Part shown: positions 45,835 to 54,674 of the stretch, one piece after another
Numbering within the stretch: the stretch's first letter is position 1
Layout of the letters: every line of letters begins with the position of its first letter
Source: Roseiarcus sp963758335
Lineage (GTDB): Bacteria > Pseudomonadota > Alphaproteobacteria > Rhizobiales > Beijerinckiaceae
Assembly: GCA_963758335.1 (NCBI GenBank)
Contig: CAVWVF010000006.1
Location: 186,001-250,000 of the forward strand
Reading direction: 5' to 3'
DNA length: 64,000 bases
Notes under the pieces: model-generated
What the model was told of the DNA's origin: nothing
What the model saw: the letters and a program-made list of their open reading frames with translations, nothing else
Database searches by the model: none
Made by a program: the position numbers and the translations under genes

Positions 45835-46776
45835 TTACGAGTTGGGTGAGCCGGCGACACAATCTGACATTAAAATGTCGGCTGAGAAGGCAAAAACAGC
45901 GTCGAGCCGCGAACTGGCCAAGGCGGCAGGCGGCGCGGTGAGCCGTGAAATGATCAACGCCACGCGCAAGGTCAAAGAGAAAGCCGAACCGGAATTGCAG
46001 GAGGCGGTGAAGAAGGGGCGAATTGGCGTGCAAGATGCTGCCAAGGTGGCCGATCTGCCGCCCGAGCAACAAAAGGCCATTGCCGCGTCGCCAAAACCAA
46101 GGAGAGCCGCGAAGGCGGCCACCGAAGCGGCGAAGAACGTCACCGCGCGCTCTGCCAGCGGTGAGGGGGACCCGCGCGCTGCGCTTCGCAAGGCTTGGGT
46201 GTCAATCGGCGTCGAAAAGGGACCCCCCATCGGCATGGAAAAAGGACCCCTCTTGATCATCGGGAGCGGTTCATCCCCGGAGTCCATAGGGGGGACCCGC
46301 GCGTAGCGACGCGCCCTCCGCGCGGCTGGCGGAGCGTAGCGCGGGGGGTACCTGTGGGCCCCCGGGGGTGAACCGCGGGCGGGGTAGCGCCGGTGGTGAG
46401 GCCAGGCGTCTGGGAACCGCTCGGAGCGACACGTTGGCTTGTCTTGAGCGTTCGTCGCTGGAAGGTCAGTCGCGTCCGAAGCCGCGTGGGGCGCCACGCT
46501 CTCGAGTTCGGAGAGATCGAGTTCGCAGATAGCCTGGAGGGCCTCGGCCAGCGCGCTGTCGTGTTGGTTGGCCGGCAGCGCTTCGAGCCAATCGGCATAC
46601 TGCGCTTGCAGCTCGCTGAGCTGGGCGACGGCGTCCTGCCAACGCCGGGCGCGACTGCGATGGTCGGCCGGGCGACGGGTGCGGATCACCGGCGCATCGG
46701 CCGCGCGCGCGACGCGGTAACGGGCCTGGCGCTCGGCGTCGGTCATGGCTTTCTCGCCGATCGGCTTGCGCGGCAT
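45835..46776 (-). CDS. IS21 third ORF in copy B (long form)
   Basis: Start MPRKPIGEKAMTDAERQARY as in copy A, but with four C instead of five near 46487. The frame goes on after SVAPHAASDATDLPATNAQ, crosses the right end of the element at 46200 and continues antisense to the ParB-like gene down to 45835. The part beyond 46200 is chance fusion. One of the two lengths, here or in copy A, must be the mutant one. Confidence 0.35.
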   Translation of the reverse strand: MPRKPIGEKAMTDAERQARYRVARAADAPVIRTRRPADHRSRARRWQDAVAQLSELQAQYADWLEALPANQHDSALAEALQAICELDLSELESVAPHAASDATDLPATNAQDKPTCRSERFPDAWPHHRRYPARGSPPGAHRYPPRYAPPAARRARRYARVPPMDSGDEPLPMIKRGPFSMPMGGPFSTPIDTQALRSAARGSPSPLAERAVTFFAASVAAFAALLGFGDAAMAFCCSGGRSATLAASCTPIRPFFTASCNSGSAFSLTLRVALIISRLTAPPAALASSRLDAVFAFSADILMSDCVAGSPNS

Positions 46777-46826
46777 GGGGCCACTCCCAATCGTTACGTC
46801 ACGAAACCCGGTTGGTGCGGGGCAGC

Positions 46827-47555
46827 TCAGGCGCGGTTTTTGAAGCGCCAGCTTTCGTTGCCGGTCTCGACGATGTCGCAGTGATGGGTGAGGCGGTCGA
46901 GCAGCGCGGTCGTCATTTTCGGATCGCCGAAGACGCTCGGCCATTCGCCGAAGGCGAGGTTGGTCGTGACGATGATCGAGGTGCGCTCATAGAGACGGCT
47001 GATGAGATGGAACAGCAACTGCCCGCCGGCCTGGGCGAAGGGGAGATAGCCGAGTTCGTCGAGGATGACGAAGTCGAGGCGCGTGAGATAATCGGCGAGC
47101 CGTCCCTGGCGGCCAGCGCGCGCTTGAGCCTCGAGCTGATTGACGAGATCGATGGTGGTGAAGAAGCGCCCGCGCGATCCGGCTCGGATGCAGCTTCGCG
47201 CGATGGCGATGGCCAGATGCGTCTTGCCGGTGCCGGTTCCCCCGACCAGGACGACATTGCGCTGCTGGGCGATGAAGCCGCCGGCGGCGAGGTCGCGCAC
47301 GAGAGCCTCGTTGATCGGCGTGTTCTTGAACGCGAAGTCGTCGACGTCCTTGGCCAGCGGCAGCTTGGCGACGGTGAGCTGGTACTTGATCGAGCGCGCC
47401 TGCTTCTCTGAGATCTCGGCTTTCAGGAGATCGCCGACGAAGCGCTGCGGCTCATGCTTGCGCTTGAGCGCCGTGGTCAGCGTCTCGTCGTAGGCGCTCC
47501 TCATCCCGTAGAGCTTGAGGCTGCTCATCATGTCGAGGACTTCGGTTCTTTCCAT
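46827..47555 (-). CDS. istB: IS21 helper ATPase IstB, copy B
   Basis: 242 residues, identical to the copy A protein: Walker A GGTGTGKTHLAIAIA and Walker B DFVILDELGYLPF. Overlap with istA is as in copy A. Confidence 0.95.
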   Translation of the reverse strand: MERTEVLDMMSSLKLYGMRSAYDETLTTALKRKHEPQRFVGDLLKAEISEKQARSIKYQLTVAKLPLAKDVDDFAFKNTPINEALVRDLAAGGFIAQQRNVVLVGGTGTGKTHLAIAIARSCIRAGSRGRFFTTIDLVNQLEAQARAGRQGRLADYLTRLDFVILDELGYLPFAQAGGQLLFHLISRLYERTSIIVTTNLAFGEWPSVFGDPKMTTALLDRLTHHCDIVETGNESWRFKNRA

Positions 47556-47558
47556 GGG

Positions 47559-49055
47559 TTAGGCGCTCCTGAGTTGATCGTATCGGGCGCAGTCGGCGAC
47601 GGGCGTGTGGCAGAGCCGCAAAGCGTCGGGCGTCATGATCGTCGCCGCCGGTCCGGGATCGCGCTGACGCGCGAGGATGTTGATGACGACGTCGGCCGAA
47701 TGGACGCCCTCGGACAGCGCCTGAAGGCAGGCGGCCTCCACCGCAAGCAATCCATCGGTGAGCACGGCGGCGAGGATTTTGACCATCTGCCGGTCGCCGT
47801 CGTCGGACCCGGCAAGCTTGCGCCGCACGCGGTCCAGCGCCGTCGGCAGCACCCAGTCCTTGAACGGGGCGCCGTTGCGCAGAGCGCCCGGCTTGCGCGC
47901 CAGAACCGGCACGTAATGCCAGGGATCGTAGATCGTCTCGCCACGCCCGTAACACCGCGGATGTTCCGCGACGATGCGCCCGTCCTGGCGGATCACGACG
48001 CGATCGGCGTAGGCGTGGATTTCGACCGGGCGGCCAACCGCGCTGGCGCTCACCGAGTATTTATTGTTGTCGAACCGCACCAGGCAGGTCTTGGACACCG
48101 AGGCCGGCGACTCATGGAATCCGTCGAAGCGGCCGCGATAGGGAATGAGCTTGGGACGCTCTTCCTCGAAGACCTCCCAGATCGTCCTGTCAGGCCGTTC
48201 AGGATGGGGATGCGCCTTGGCCCAGGCGATGCTTTTGTCCATCAGCCAGGCGTTCAGCTCGTCATAGCTCTTGACTCGCAAGCGCGGCGTGAAGAAGCGC
48301 TCGCGAACGAGACCCACCTGGTTCTCGACCTGACCTTTCTCCCAGCCCGACGCTGGCGTGCAGGCGACGGGCTCGACAAGATGGTGCGAGCACATCTGGA
48401 GGAAGCGGCGATTGTATTGCCGGTCCTTGCCGACGAAGATCGTCTCCACCGCCGTCTTCATGTTGTCGTAGATGCCGCGCGTGCAGGCGCCCCTGAAGAA
48501 CGCGAACGCCCGCTCGTGGGCGTCGAACACCATCTCCTGCGTCTCGCGCGGATAGGCGCGCGCGAGCATCATGCGGCTGTGGCAAAGGCGGACGTGCGCG
48601 ACCTTCACGATCGTCGTCACCCCGTCCATCACAACGATCTCGTGGCTCCAGTCGAACTGATATGCCTCGCCCGGCGCGAACGTCAGCGGCACATAGGCGT
48701 TCGCCGTCTCGCCCGCGTGTTGCTTGCTCCAGGTCCGGGCGTAACGGCGAACCGCGTCGTAACCGCCCTCATAGCCAAGCCCCCGCAACTCCTCGAAGAC
48801 CCGAATGAGCGTCAACCGCTCGCGCGCCGGCTTTCCGTCATTCTCCAAAAGCAATGAATCAAGCCGATCGCGCCAAGGCCCGATCTTCGGCTGGGGTTGG
48901 ACGTCCCGCTCATAATGGAACTCTGTCGCCTGCGATCGGATGACCTTCCGAACCACTTTGCGCGAAATACGCAAATCGCGGCAGATCGCCTTGATCGTCA
49001 TCTTTCGCGAAAAATACGCTAGACGAATTTTGGCTATCGTCTCCACAATCAGCAT
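47559..49055 (-). CDS. istA: IS21 transposase IstA, copy B
   Basis: 498 residues with HTH ICRDLRISRKVVRKV and the same D, D, E residues as copy A. Three conservative substitutions relative to copy A. Intact. Confidence 0.95.
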   Translation of the reverse strand: MLIVETIAKIRLAYFSRKMTIKAICRDLRISRKVVRKVIRSQATEFHYERDVQPQPKIGPWRDRLDSLLLENDGKPARERLTLIRVFEELRGLGYEGGYDAVRRYARTWSKQHAGETANAYVPLTFAPGEAYQFDWSHEIVVMDGVTTIVKVAHVRLCHSRMMLARAYPRETQEMVFDAHERAFAFFRGACTRGIYDNMKTAVETIFVGKDRQYNRRFLQMCSHHLVEPVACTPASGWEKGQVENQVGLVRERFFTPRLRVKSYDELNAWLMDKSIAWAKAHPHPERPDRTIWEVFEEERPKLIPYRGRFDGFHESPASVSKTCLVRFDNNKYSVSASAVGRPVEIHAYADRVVIRQDGRIVAEHPRCYGRGETIYDPWHYVPVLARKPGALRNGAPFKDWVLPTALDRVRRKLAGSDDGDRQMVKILAAVLTDGLLAVEAACLQALSEGVHSADVVINILARQRDPGPAATIMTPDALRLCHTPVADCARYDQLRSA

Positions 49056-49387
49056 CTCGAACTCGGCCTCCTAAGAAATCAGGAGGCCTGTGTGGACCCT
49101 TATCCCCGGGGTCCCGATTGGATGCCGATCACCCCGAAAACGGGGTCCTTATTCCATGCCGAATGACACTTGGGAAAAGGCCACCGCCCTGCGCCGCCTA
49201 TGGGAAGCGGCCGACAACAGGACGAGGGAATGGTTTATGGGCGTGGTTTGGATCGATCTCAATGAGCCCGACCACCGCAAGCGGAGCACCTTGAACCCTT
49301 GAACGAACCGGCGGACGAGGCCGAGGATGAGGCCGCCGGCTATATCCGGGCGTTTCCCTCCCGGCTACGGCAACCTAGCTTCCCTGA

Positions 49388-49560
49388 AAAGCTGGGTTCC
49401 TCACCTTCGTCCAATTCCGGAATCGCCCGCTCCAGAAAATGGTGCCGACGCGCTTTGAGACGATCCCCTCAAGCCCCATTTTACACGCCTTGGCGAACAC
49501 AAACGCGCCCTCGGCTGCAATCGCTTCGCTGAAGCCAGCAATGACCGAGCCGAGCCCGCT
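49388..49560 (-). pseudogene. ATP-dependent DNA ligase (LigD-like) fragment
   Basis: Minus-strand peptide AFVFAKACKMGLEGIVSKRV, then WSGRFRNWTKVRNPAFQGS and TAG. The segment CKMGLEGIVSKR is nucleotidyltransferase motif IV/V of bacterial ATP-dependent ligases used in end joining. The adenylation Lys domain upstream and the OB domain are missing. Confidence 0.65.
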
Positions 49561-49660
49561 CCTGCTCGCGATCTACCGGCCGGGCAATGCGCTCGCGTCG
49601 AGGGTGGATGCGCGGGCGTCTCGCTGAGATTCATCAGGTCGGAAAAATCGTTCCCCGGCA

Positions 49661-49942
49661 TTACCTCTGAAATCCCCGCCCCAGCGCCGCGGCGCCGATC
49701 TCCGCCGGGCGTTTCATAACAACGAAGCCGGCGCGCTCCAAATGCTCGACAAGGCGCTTCGCTATGATCTCCGCCATGATCTCGTCGGCGTTGTGGATGC
49801 GCTTGTCGCCGTGAAAGCGCAGCGCGAAGGCGAGCGCGTCGGTGACGTCTTCGGCTTTGGCGGGAGATAGGGCGTCGCGATCGTTTGGCATCGAAGCAGC
49901 ATAGACGGTCGGCGAGAACAGATGAAGAACGGATTCGCTCAT
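49661..49942 (-). CDS. Hypothetical 93-residue protein
   Basis: ATG 49942 (MSESVLHLFSPTVYAASMPN) or ATG 49891 (MPNDRDALSP). The core VTDALAFALRFHGDKRIHNA, then DEIMAEIIAKRLVEHLERAG and FVVMKRP resembles a small conserved family seen in Hyphomicrobiales. Function unknown. It lies directly before a dispersed repeat. Confidence 0.5.
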   Translation of the reverse strand: MSESVLHLFSPTVYAASMPNDRDALSPAKAEDVTDALAFALRFHGDKRIHNADEIMAEIIAKRLVEHLERAGFVVMKRPAEIGAAALGRGFQR

Positions 49943-49971
49943 GCCTTGGCGCGGCGTCGCCTCGGTCACAG

Positions 49972-50045
49972 ACGGCCGGAATTGACGTAGAGCGGACGTA
50001 GCCGACCGCGGCCTTGGACGCCTCAATTGGGCGGAAAGCGGGCCT
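49972..50045 (+). repeat. Dispersed intergenic repeat
   Basis: GGCCGGAATTGACGTAGAGC, CCGCGGCCTTGGACGCCTCA and ATTGGGCGGAAAGCGGGCC. Near-identical to the copy at 23461-23547. Confidence 0.75.
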
Positions 50046-50192
50046 TCATGCGTCGCCCAGGGACGGGCTGGAATCCTTCACCAAGCGGACGTCGATTTTT
50101 GCTCTTGGGGTCTGTTAGTCGAGCGAGCGTCCGCAGCCGCGCCATACGCTCGTCGCCGGAATGCCGGGAATGTCCGACAAGCCAAGGAGCGC

Positions 50193-50400
50193 CGATTTTC
50201 CGGGTCTCGCTCATTCCTCCGGCAGCCCCGCCTTCCGCAGGCCGTCCACCACCGCCGGAACACCCGACGAGTGCTCAATCCGCCATTTGACCGTGAGTTT
50301 GGAATTGAGACGCCGTGCTTCCGCCAACGCGTCTTTCGCCTCGTCCATCCGGCGCGCCTGCGCGTTGGAGGCGGCCAAGTACGCATAGTCTTGGTAACCG
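50193..50400 (-). pseudogene. Cyclase/TPR gene remnant: C-terminal repeats followed by a second truncated start
   Basis: On the minus strand YAYLAASNAQARRMDEAKDA, then LAEARRLNSKLTVKWRIEHS and VDGLRKAGLPEE* is the last TPR and tail of a cyclase like those at 23685 and 27412. Directly overlapping the stop, ATGAGCGAGACCCGGAAAAT codes MSETRKI, the first residues of another cyclase, then diverges. Two cyclase genes once lay in tandem here. Confidence 0.65.
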
Positions 50401-50664
50401 TGAAAACCCTAGGACAGCCTGTCGCTAGGTTCCACTCAGTTGGCCTTGTCGCCGAAGACCTGTTCGGCGGCGATGGCCTGATCAGCATCCATGCAGGGCA
50501 CTCCGTTTATACGCAGCTTCTCTGAAACGCTGCCGGGCTGAATGGCCTCCAGCCATCGCCGCCCTTTGATCGGATGGGTGTCGACGCCGAGCCACTCGGC
50601 GGTGTCCTAGCGCCGGACGCCCTCGACGCCACGGCGAACGATGTCAGAGGCCTTCGGGTGTGGG

Positions 50665-51183
50665 CTAGTCGGTTCGAATAACGTCTTTTGGCGGATGAAC
50701 AGTTAACACAGCTAATTTCCAGATACCTTCAGTTTTGCGAAACAGATATGTAACGCCGAGCGTTTCTAACTCGGAACCGTCAGTTTTGTATCTTGTGGTA
50801 ACGATACTGACCAGCGCTACGCCGGTACCCAGCAGTCTCACATTTACTTCCGACAATTTGCTGTGCGAGTAGCCGCGTTCTTTGAGGCCTTGAAGGACTG
50901 CGCGGTAGAATGTTTCGACATCCGCCGCCGTCGGCAGCACCCGTACCTCCTTTTGAGAGACTACTACAAGCGGGTTGCTGCAGTACTTCATTATGGTGGA
51001 CAGGTCGCCAGCAATAAACGCATCCGTATAGGAACGGTACGCGCGATCAATCGCCGCCTTTTCACTCTCCTGTTCGGCGGCTTGCCCCTGTTCAACGGCT
51101 TGCGCTCGAACCAACGACCCGTGAAAGCATATTGCTATCACGGCCAAGGCGGCCAAACCGTGCGCTAACGTTCTCCCCCTCAT
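50665..51183 (-). CDS. Secreted SnoaL/DUF4440-like protein (NTF2 fold)
   Basis: ATG 51183 follows GGAGGGAGG. A signal peptide (HGLAALAVIAICFHGSLVRA) is followed by IDRAYRSYTDAFIAGDLSTI, NPLVVVSQKEVRVLPTAADV and VSIVTTRYKTDGSELETLGV, with the final strand VTYLFRKTEGIWKLAVLTVH. This is the cone-shaped fold of NTF2-like enzymes and binding proteins, exported. The ligand is unknown. 172 residues; it stands alone. Confidence 0.65.
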   Translation of the reverse strand: MRGRTLAHGLAALAVIAICFHGSLVRAQAVEQGQAAEQESEKAAIDRAYRSYTDAFIAGDLSTIMKYCSNPLVVVSQKEVRVLPTAADVETFYRAVLQGLKERGYSHSKLSEVNVRLLGTGVALVSIVTTRYKTDGSELETLGVTYLFRKTEGIWKLAVLTVHPPKDVIRTD

Positions 51184-51276
51184 GACCTCCCTCCTCGCAT
51201 CGGTTCGCCACGCCCCGTTTTTACTTCGCCAACTGGTAAATTCACCATCCATGGCGTCGCTTAATAGCATATTTCG

Positions 51277-51330
51277 AGCGACGCGACGCGACGCGTCGCC
51301 TCGCCTCGCCTCGCCTCGCGGCGCGCTGCG
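51277..51330 (+). repeat. Pentanucleotide tandem repeats
   Basis: About three GCGAC units run into five CGCCT units (51277-51330), upstream of the SnoaL-like gene. Such arrays change length easily. Confidence 0.7.
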
Positions 51331-51339
51331 CTAGCCTGA

Positions 51340-51486
51340 CGGCGTGAAATATTTCATAGGCGAAGGCGGAATGTTGCGAGAAGATCGCCTCCACCGCCGC
51401 GCGCGCCGCCGCCTCGTCCTTGGGGGCCGGCTATAGCCGACAATATCCTCGACCAAGATTGCTGCGAGCTTCCGGGTCTCGCTCAT
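51340..51486 (-). pseudogene. Cyclase N-terminal remnant
   Basis: MSETRKLAAILVEDIVGYSR is the start of a class III cyclase like 23685. After 20 residues it joins unrelated sequence (DEAAARAAVEAIFSQHSAFA). A further sign that cyclase genes here have been cut repeatedly. Confidence 0.65.
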
Positions 51487-51689
51487 TGCGCCCCTCTTGG
51501 AGTCGCCACATTAGCCCAAATGCCAGCCCCAGTCTGCCTGTTTTCGAGGGAAGGACCGCTCATGTGCACATTTCTTCCGTATCGGGTAGCAACCGGGAAG
51601 GCCCGCAAAGGGTCGAGGGCGGTCATCGCCGAGCGAATAGCGATCGTCTCAGAAGGGCGGATTCCTGCCCTCCCAAGGGGCGCTCGGGA

Positions 51690-51755
51690 ACGGCAGGAGT
51701 TGACGTTAAGCGGTCGCTCGGATCGCGACGGTGGACGTCGCAGCTGGGGAAGCAG
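51690..51755 (+). repeat. Dispersed intergenic repeat
   Basis: GGAGTTGACGTTAAGCGGTC followed by GGACGTCGCAGCTGGGGAAG. Confidence 0.6.
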
Positions 51756-51975
51756 GCCTTTCGATCGGCCAAGCTATGCTCCAACTCCTACAGGCGCACC
51801 CTTCGGCACGCAGGATGGGTCCGGGGGCGGAGTTTCGTCCAGATTGTGAAATTGAGGAGCATCCTTCCTGTGATGTCGCAGCCGCTCCTCTGGTCCGGCA
51901 GGCGGAGATGAAATGTGACGGACGCGGCACCGGAGGCTGGAGTTGCTGCAAGAGCGGAAATTGGGGGAGGAACGA

Positions 51976-52602
51976 ATGGCGGCGGGAAACAAGTGGCATC
52001 TGTCAGGCGACTATTTTGAAAACTGCAATTGCGACGTGCTCTGCCCGTGCTTTGTCTCAAAGGCCGCGCCGCTCACCGCGAGGCCGACCCAGGGCGAATG
52101 CAACGTGCCACTGGTCTTCCATATCGATAAGGGCGATTACAATGGCGTCGCGCTCGACGGCCTGAATGTCGCGGTCGTCGCCCACACGCCGGGCCCGATG
52201 GCCGACGGCAACTGGACGCTTGCGGCATATATCGACGAGCGCGCGGATGAGAAGCAGACCACCGCGCTCGCAGCCATCTTTGGCGGCGGTGAGGGCGGCC
52301 CGACGGCGGCCTTCGCGCCATTGGTCGGAAAGCATCTCGGCGTAAAGAAAGTCCCGATCAGGTATAGTATTAACGGAAAAATCCGATCGGTCGAAATCGC
52401 TAACATTATGCATTTGGTGGTCGGGCCTCTCCCCAGCGCACACCCCAGCGGTGAGACTTGGGCTGCTGTCGGTCATCCCGTTGCCCCCGACAAGCTCGCA
52501 TTCGGAGTGGGCGTCCAGGGCAACTGGTTTGCCGATCACGGCATGCGCTGGGACAATTCGGGCAAGAACGGCCACTATGCGCCGATCAACTGGTCGAACT
52601 AA
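51976..52602 (+). CDS. DUF1326 protein
   Basis: ATG at 51976 follows GGGGGAGGAACG. 208 residues starting GNKWHLSGDYFENCNCDVLC with a conserved C-N-C-x-x-x-C-P-C cluster, then VPLVFHIDKGDYNGVALDGL and KKVPIRYSINGKIRSVEIAN. DUF1326 proteins have an unknown, possibly metal-linked, role. The gene ends 21 bases before a DUF2182 gene and the two families usually occur together, so they probably work in one pathway. Confidence 0.85.
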   Translation: MAAGNKWHLSGDYFENCNCDVLCPCFVSKAAPLTARPTQGECNVPLVFHIDKGDYNGVALDGLNVAVVAHTPGPMADGNWTLAAYIDERADEKQTTALAAIFGGGEGGPTAAFAPLVGKHLGVKKVPIRYSINGKIRSVEIANIMHLVVGPLPSAHPSGETWAAVGHPVAPDKLAFGVGVQGNWFADHGMRWDNSGKNGHYAPINWSN

Positions 52603-52623
52603 CCCCACTGCGAAGAGAGGGAC

Positions 52624-53430
52624 ATGACCGACTGGGCGGTTGACCGCTTGCTGCTGCGCGACCGTTGGATTGTCGGGGGCTGCGTTGGGGCGATCGCCGT
52701 CCTCGCTTGGCTTTGGCTTTGGCGGGAGTGGGCGGCGATGGCGCCTGACACTTCTATGCCGGGCATGGAAATGCCTAGCGCGGAGATGGTGTCGCCGTCG
52801 GACGCGGCGGCGTACCTCGCAAGCGCCTTCGTCATGTGGTTCCTAATGATGATCGCAATGATGCTGCCCTCCGCCGCGCCGATGATCATGCTTTACGGCG
52901 GACTTGCGCGGGGCGCGCGCGACGGGCAATCGGTCTTGGCACCGACATCGATTTTCGCGGGCGCGTACCTGACCATTTGGGGAGGTTTCTCGGCGCTGGC
53001 GGCTTTCGCTCAGTGGCTGCTTGTGCGGTCGGGCGCGGTCTCCGAAATCAACCTCGCATTGGGCAATCAACGTGTCTGCGGCGCTCTCCTGATCGTGGCC
53101 GGCCTCTATCAGGCCACGCCGCTCAAGCGGGCATGTCTGCAGAACTGCCGTTCTCCAATGTCCTTTCTGATGCAATTTTGGCGGCCGGGCTGGGCAGGCG
53201 CAGCGCGCCTCGGTCTCACGCACGGGATCTATTGCCTCGGCTGCTGCGCGTTGTTGATGGCGCTGCTATTCGTTTTCGGCGTCATGAACCTTGTCTGGGT
53301 CGCTGCGCTGGCGCTGTTTGTTCTCGCCGAAAAGTTCTTGCCCGTCGGGCCGCTCGTCGGCGTCGCAGCCGGCGTTGTCTCCGCGCTCATTGGGGTCGTT
53401 ATGGTTGTAGGCGTACGGTTGCCCGCGTAA
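52624..53430 (+). CDS. DUF2182 integral membrane protein
   Basis: 268 residues with six or seven hydrophobic spans (GGCVGAIAVLAWLWLWREWA; YLASAFVMWFLMMIAMMLPS; FAGAYLTIWGGFSALAAFAQ; GIYCLGCCALLMALLFVFGV). The signature M-M-I-A-M-M-L-P-S-A-A-P and the YQATPLKRACLQNCRSPMSF loop with paired cysteines define DUF2182. Likely a metal- or thiol-related membrane partner of the DUF1326 protein upstream, same operon. Ends 45 bases before unrelated intergenic DNA. Confidence 0.85.
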   Translation: MTDWAVDRLLLRDRWIVGGCVGAIAVLAWLWLWREWAAMAPDTSMPGMEMPSAEMVSPSDAAAYLASAFVMWFLMMIAMMLPSAAPMIMLYGGLARGARDGQSVLAPTSIFAGAYLTIWGGFSALAAFAQWLLVRSGAVSEINLALGNQRVCGALLIVAGLYQATPLKRACLQNCRSPMSFLMQFWRPGWAGAARLGLTHGIYCLGCCALLMALLFVFGVMNLVWVAALALFVLAEKFLPVGPLVGVAAGVVSALIGVVMVVGVRLPA

Positions 53431-53549
53431 GCGGGGCCGGCAGAGACCGGAGCAATTGGACTTCGAACATTCCTCCTCTTTCGCTGCTTCGGTCGATCAG
53501 AACCCAGAAGGTCTGCGCGTCTTGAAATCGACAAGGCCAAGGGCCCGTT

Positions 53550-53765
53550 TGGTCGATTTGACCCATTCGGCGCGCCATCGGCGAACGACCGGTCTTTAGC
53601 GCATTCCGGCCGTCCCCTGCAGCGTCTTCGAACCTCAAAAACTCCGCCCCCTCGCGGTCGGTCCCGACCCGAATGCACTGATTTAAATTCGGGACCACCT
53701 CGCGGCTCATGCTGAGGGTCCGCAGCTCACAGCCCGTTGGTGTGTTTTTCTTAATCTGAACTATC
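53550..53765 (+). repeat. Dispersed intergenic repeat, long uninterrupted copy
   Basis: GGTCGATTTGACCCATTCGG, GAACGACCGGTCTTTAGCGC, CCGGCCGTCCCCTGCAGCG, TCGCGGCTCATGCTGAGG and CCCGTTGGTGTGTTT. It serves as reference for the copy split by the group II intron (3400/6018). Confidence 0.8.
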
Positions 53766-53900
53766 AGTACAGCATCACGCCGGCGCCGGCTGGACGTGAG
53801 CCGGCGATTGCGTCTGCCGGGTGAGGAGGCGGTTCGTCTTTATCCGTCGCGGCCCAACTTCGGCCGCCGCGTCAAGCTCTTGGGCTCGATCGCATGGGGA

Positions 53901-54105
53901 TTACGCGCTGGCCACGAGAGTCGCGATGGCGCGGTAGACCGAGGCGCGGCCGTTCTCGCCGCGCTCCTAGCCGGACGGCGTAGCCGCGCTTGCGCAGGCC
54001 GGTCAGGGCGGCGCGGGTTGTATGCGGCAGCCAGTCCAACGCTTCCGACAATTCGGCGATCGTCGCCCCTTCGGTTGCTCCAAGCATCTCGACCGCCTGC
54101 GCCAC
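53901..54105 (-). pseudogene. DUF3489 DNA-binding protein, frameshifted
   Basis: GTG at 54105 gives MAQAVEMLGATEGATIAELS, then WLPHTTRAALTGLRKRGYAV, the winged helix of DUF3489 proteins. A one-base shift near 53965 restores the ending ERGENGRASVYRAIATLVAS and TAA at 53903-53901. Relatives have the sequence G-R-x-x-V-Y-R-I here. Confidence 0.6.
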
Positions 54106-54178
54106 AGGGAATGAACTCGTCGTGGGAGCAATTGATTGCCCCGCTCAAACGCGTCAATCGAATTTACATCTCTGGCCG

Positions 54179-54319
54179 TCACGGTCTCGCGGCAGCGATG
54201 ATCGCCTGCCAGAAGAGCGCACCAAGAAACGCAACCACAATAATCCGAAGGATAAGGCCCCGCGTGTCGCGGCCACGGGCCTTGTCGTCGTGGGAGGCCA
54301 GCCAGTCGGGATCGCTCAT
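54179..54319 (-). CDS. 46-residue single-span membrane protein
   Basis: ATG 54319 to TGA 54181-54179 gives MSDPDWLASHDDKARGRDTR followed by a hydrophobic helix (LILRIIVVAFLGALFWQAII) and AAARP. A charged N-terminus and a single span are coherent. No strong ribosome site. Unknown role. Confidence 0.45.
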   Translation of the reverse strand: MSDPDWLASHDDKARGRDTRGLILRIIVVAFLGALFWQAIIAAARP

Positions 54320-54552
54320 GCGAAACTACTCGGACGCCCGCCAGCGAGCCGGCTCGAACTGACCGTCGTTAGCCGCAGTTCTTATATGATCGCTCCCAAA
54401 ACTTTCTTTCCATGCCATAATGACTACCACTCCGGAAGATATACGTCGCGAACGTTACGCCTCGCCGGCCAAGACGATTGGCCCCGACAGCTTGGCACGA
54501 TTCTTCCTAGTGGAACGGCCGCGTAGGCGCGCTCCGCTTTTTGATCGCGGCT

Positions 54553-54610
54553 TACTATAAAGGAGGAAAATGCGCCGCCAATTCCGGACGCATGCCCAGG
54601 TGACTATCCC
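54553..54610 (+). promoter_or_regulatory. 58-bp regulatory sequence shared with 62125-62183
   Basis: GGAGGAAAAT, CAATTCCGGACG, CCCAGGTGACTATCCC and CGGGTTATT align with the second copy. It lies 65-120 bases upstream of the sensor kinase gene. The CCCAG...CGGGT part is an imperfect palindrome. Candidate binding site for the response regulator encoded downstream. Confidence 0.55.
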
Positions 54611-54674
54611 CGGGTTATTGTCCCTAGGGTTAGGCCCGGGGTGATCGCAGATAGAAAAAAGGTCAAATCTTGCG

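Larger units (their letters stand above)
46200..49168 (-). mobile_element. IS21-family element, copy B (inverted)
   Basis: Ends TGTCAATCGGCGTCGAAAAG at 46200 and, reading inward from 49168, TGTCATTCGGCATGG. The flanks share CTTGGG on both sides (46194-46199 and 49169-49174), a perfect 6-bp target duplication. Sequence is almost identical to copy A, with a few substitutions and one C deleted. The duplication shows this copy transposed here and has not since recombined with another copy. Confidence 0.95.
45494..49302 (+). pseudogene. ParB-like protein gene split by IS21 copy B
   Basis: ATG 45494 follows AGGGAG. Residues 1-237 have the ParB nuclease-domain pattern (DIRAHGLLDPIVLFEKRILD then GRNRAAAC), a helix-turn-helix region (LTKQAIADTLVEAEDFN) and a charged linker. 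At 46205 the coding sequence is cut by the IS. Removing 46200-49168 and one copy of CTTGGG joins RAALRKAW to EKATALRRLWEAADNRTREW and ends RKRSTLNP at 49302. The restored protein is about 281 residues. Such proteins act in plasmid partition or as regulators of element genes. Confidence 0.8.

Noticed and set aside
47454..48857. 467-residue antisense frame in IS21 (also in copy A, 6695-8098)
   Set aside because: Mirror of istA in another frame, without motifs.
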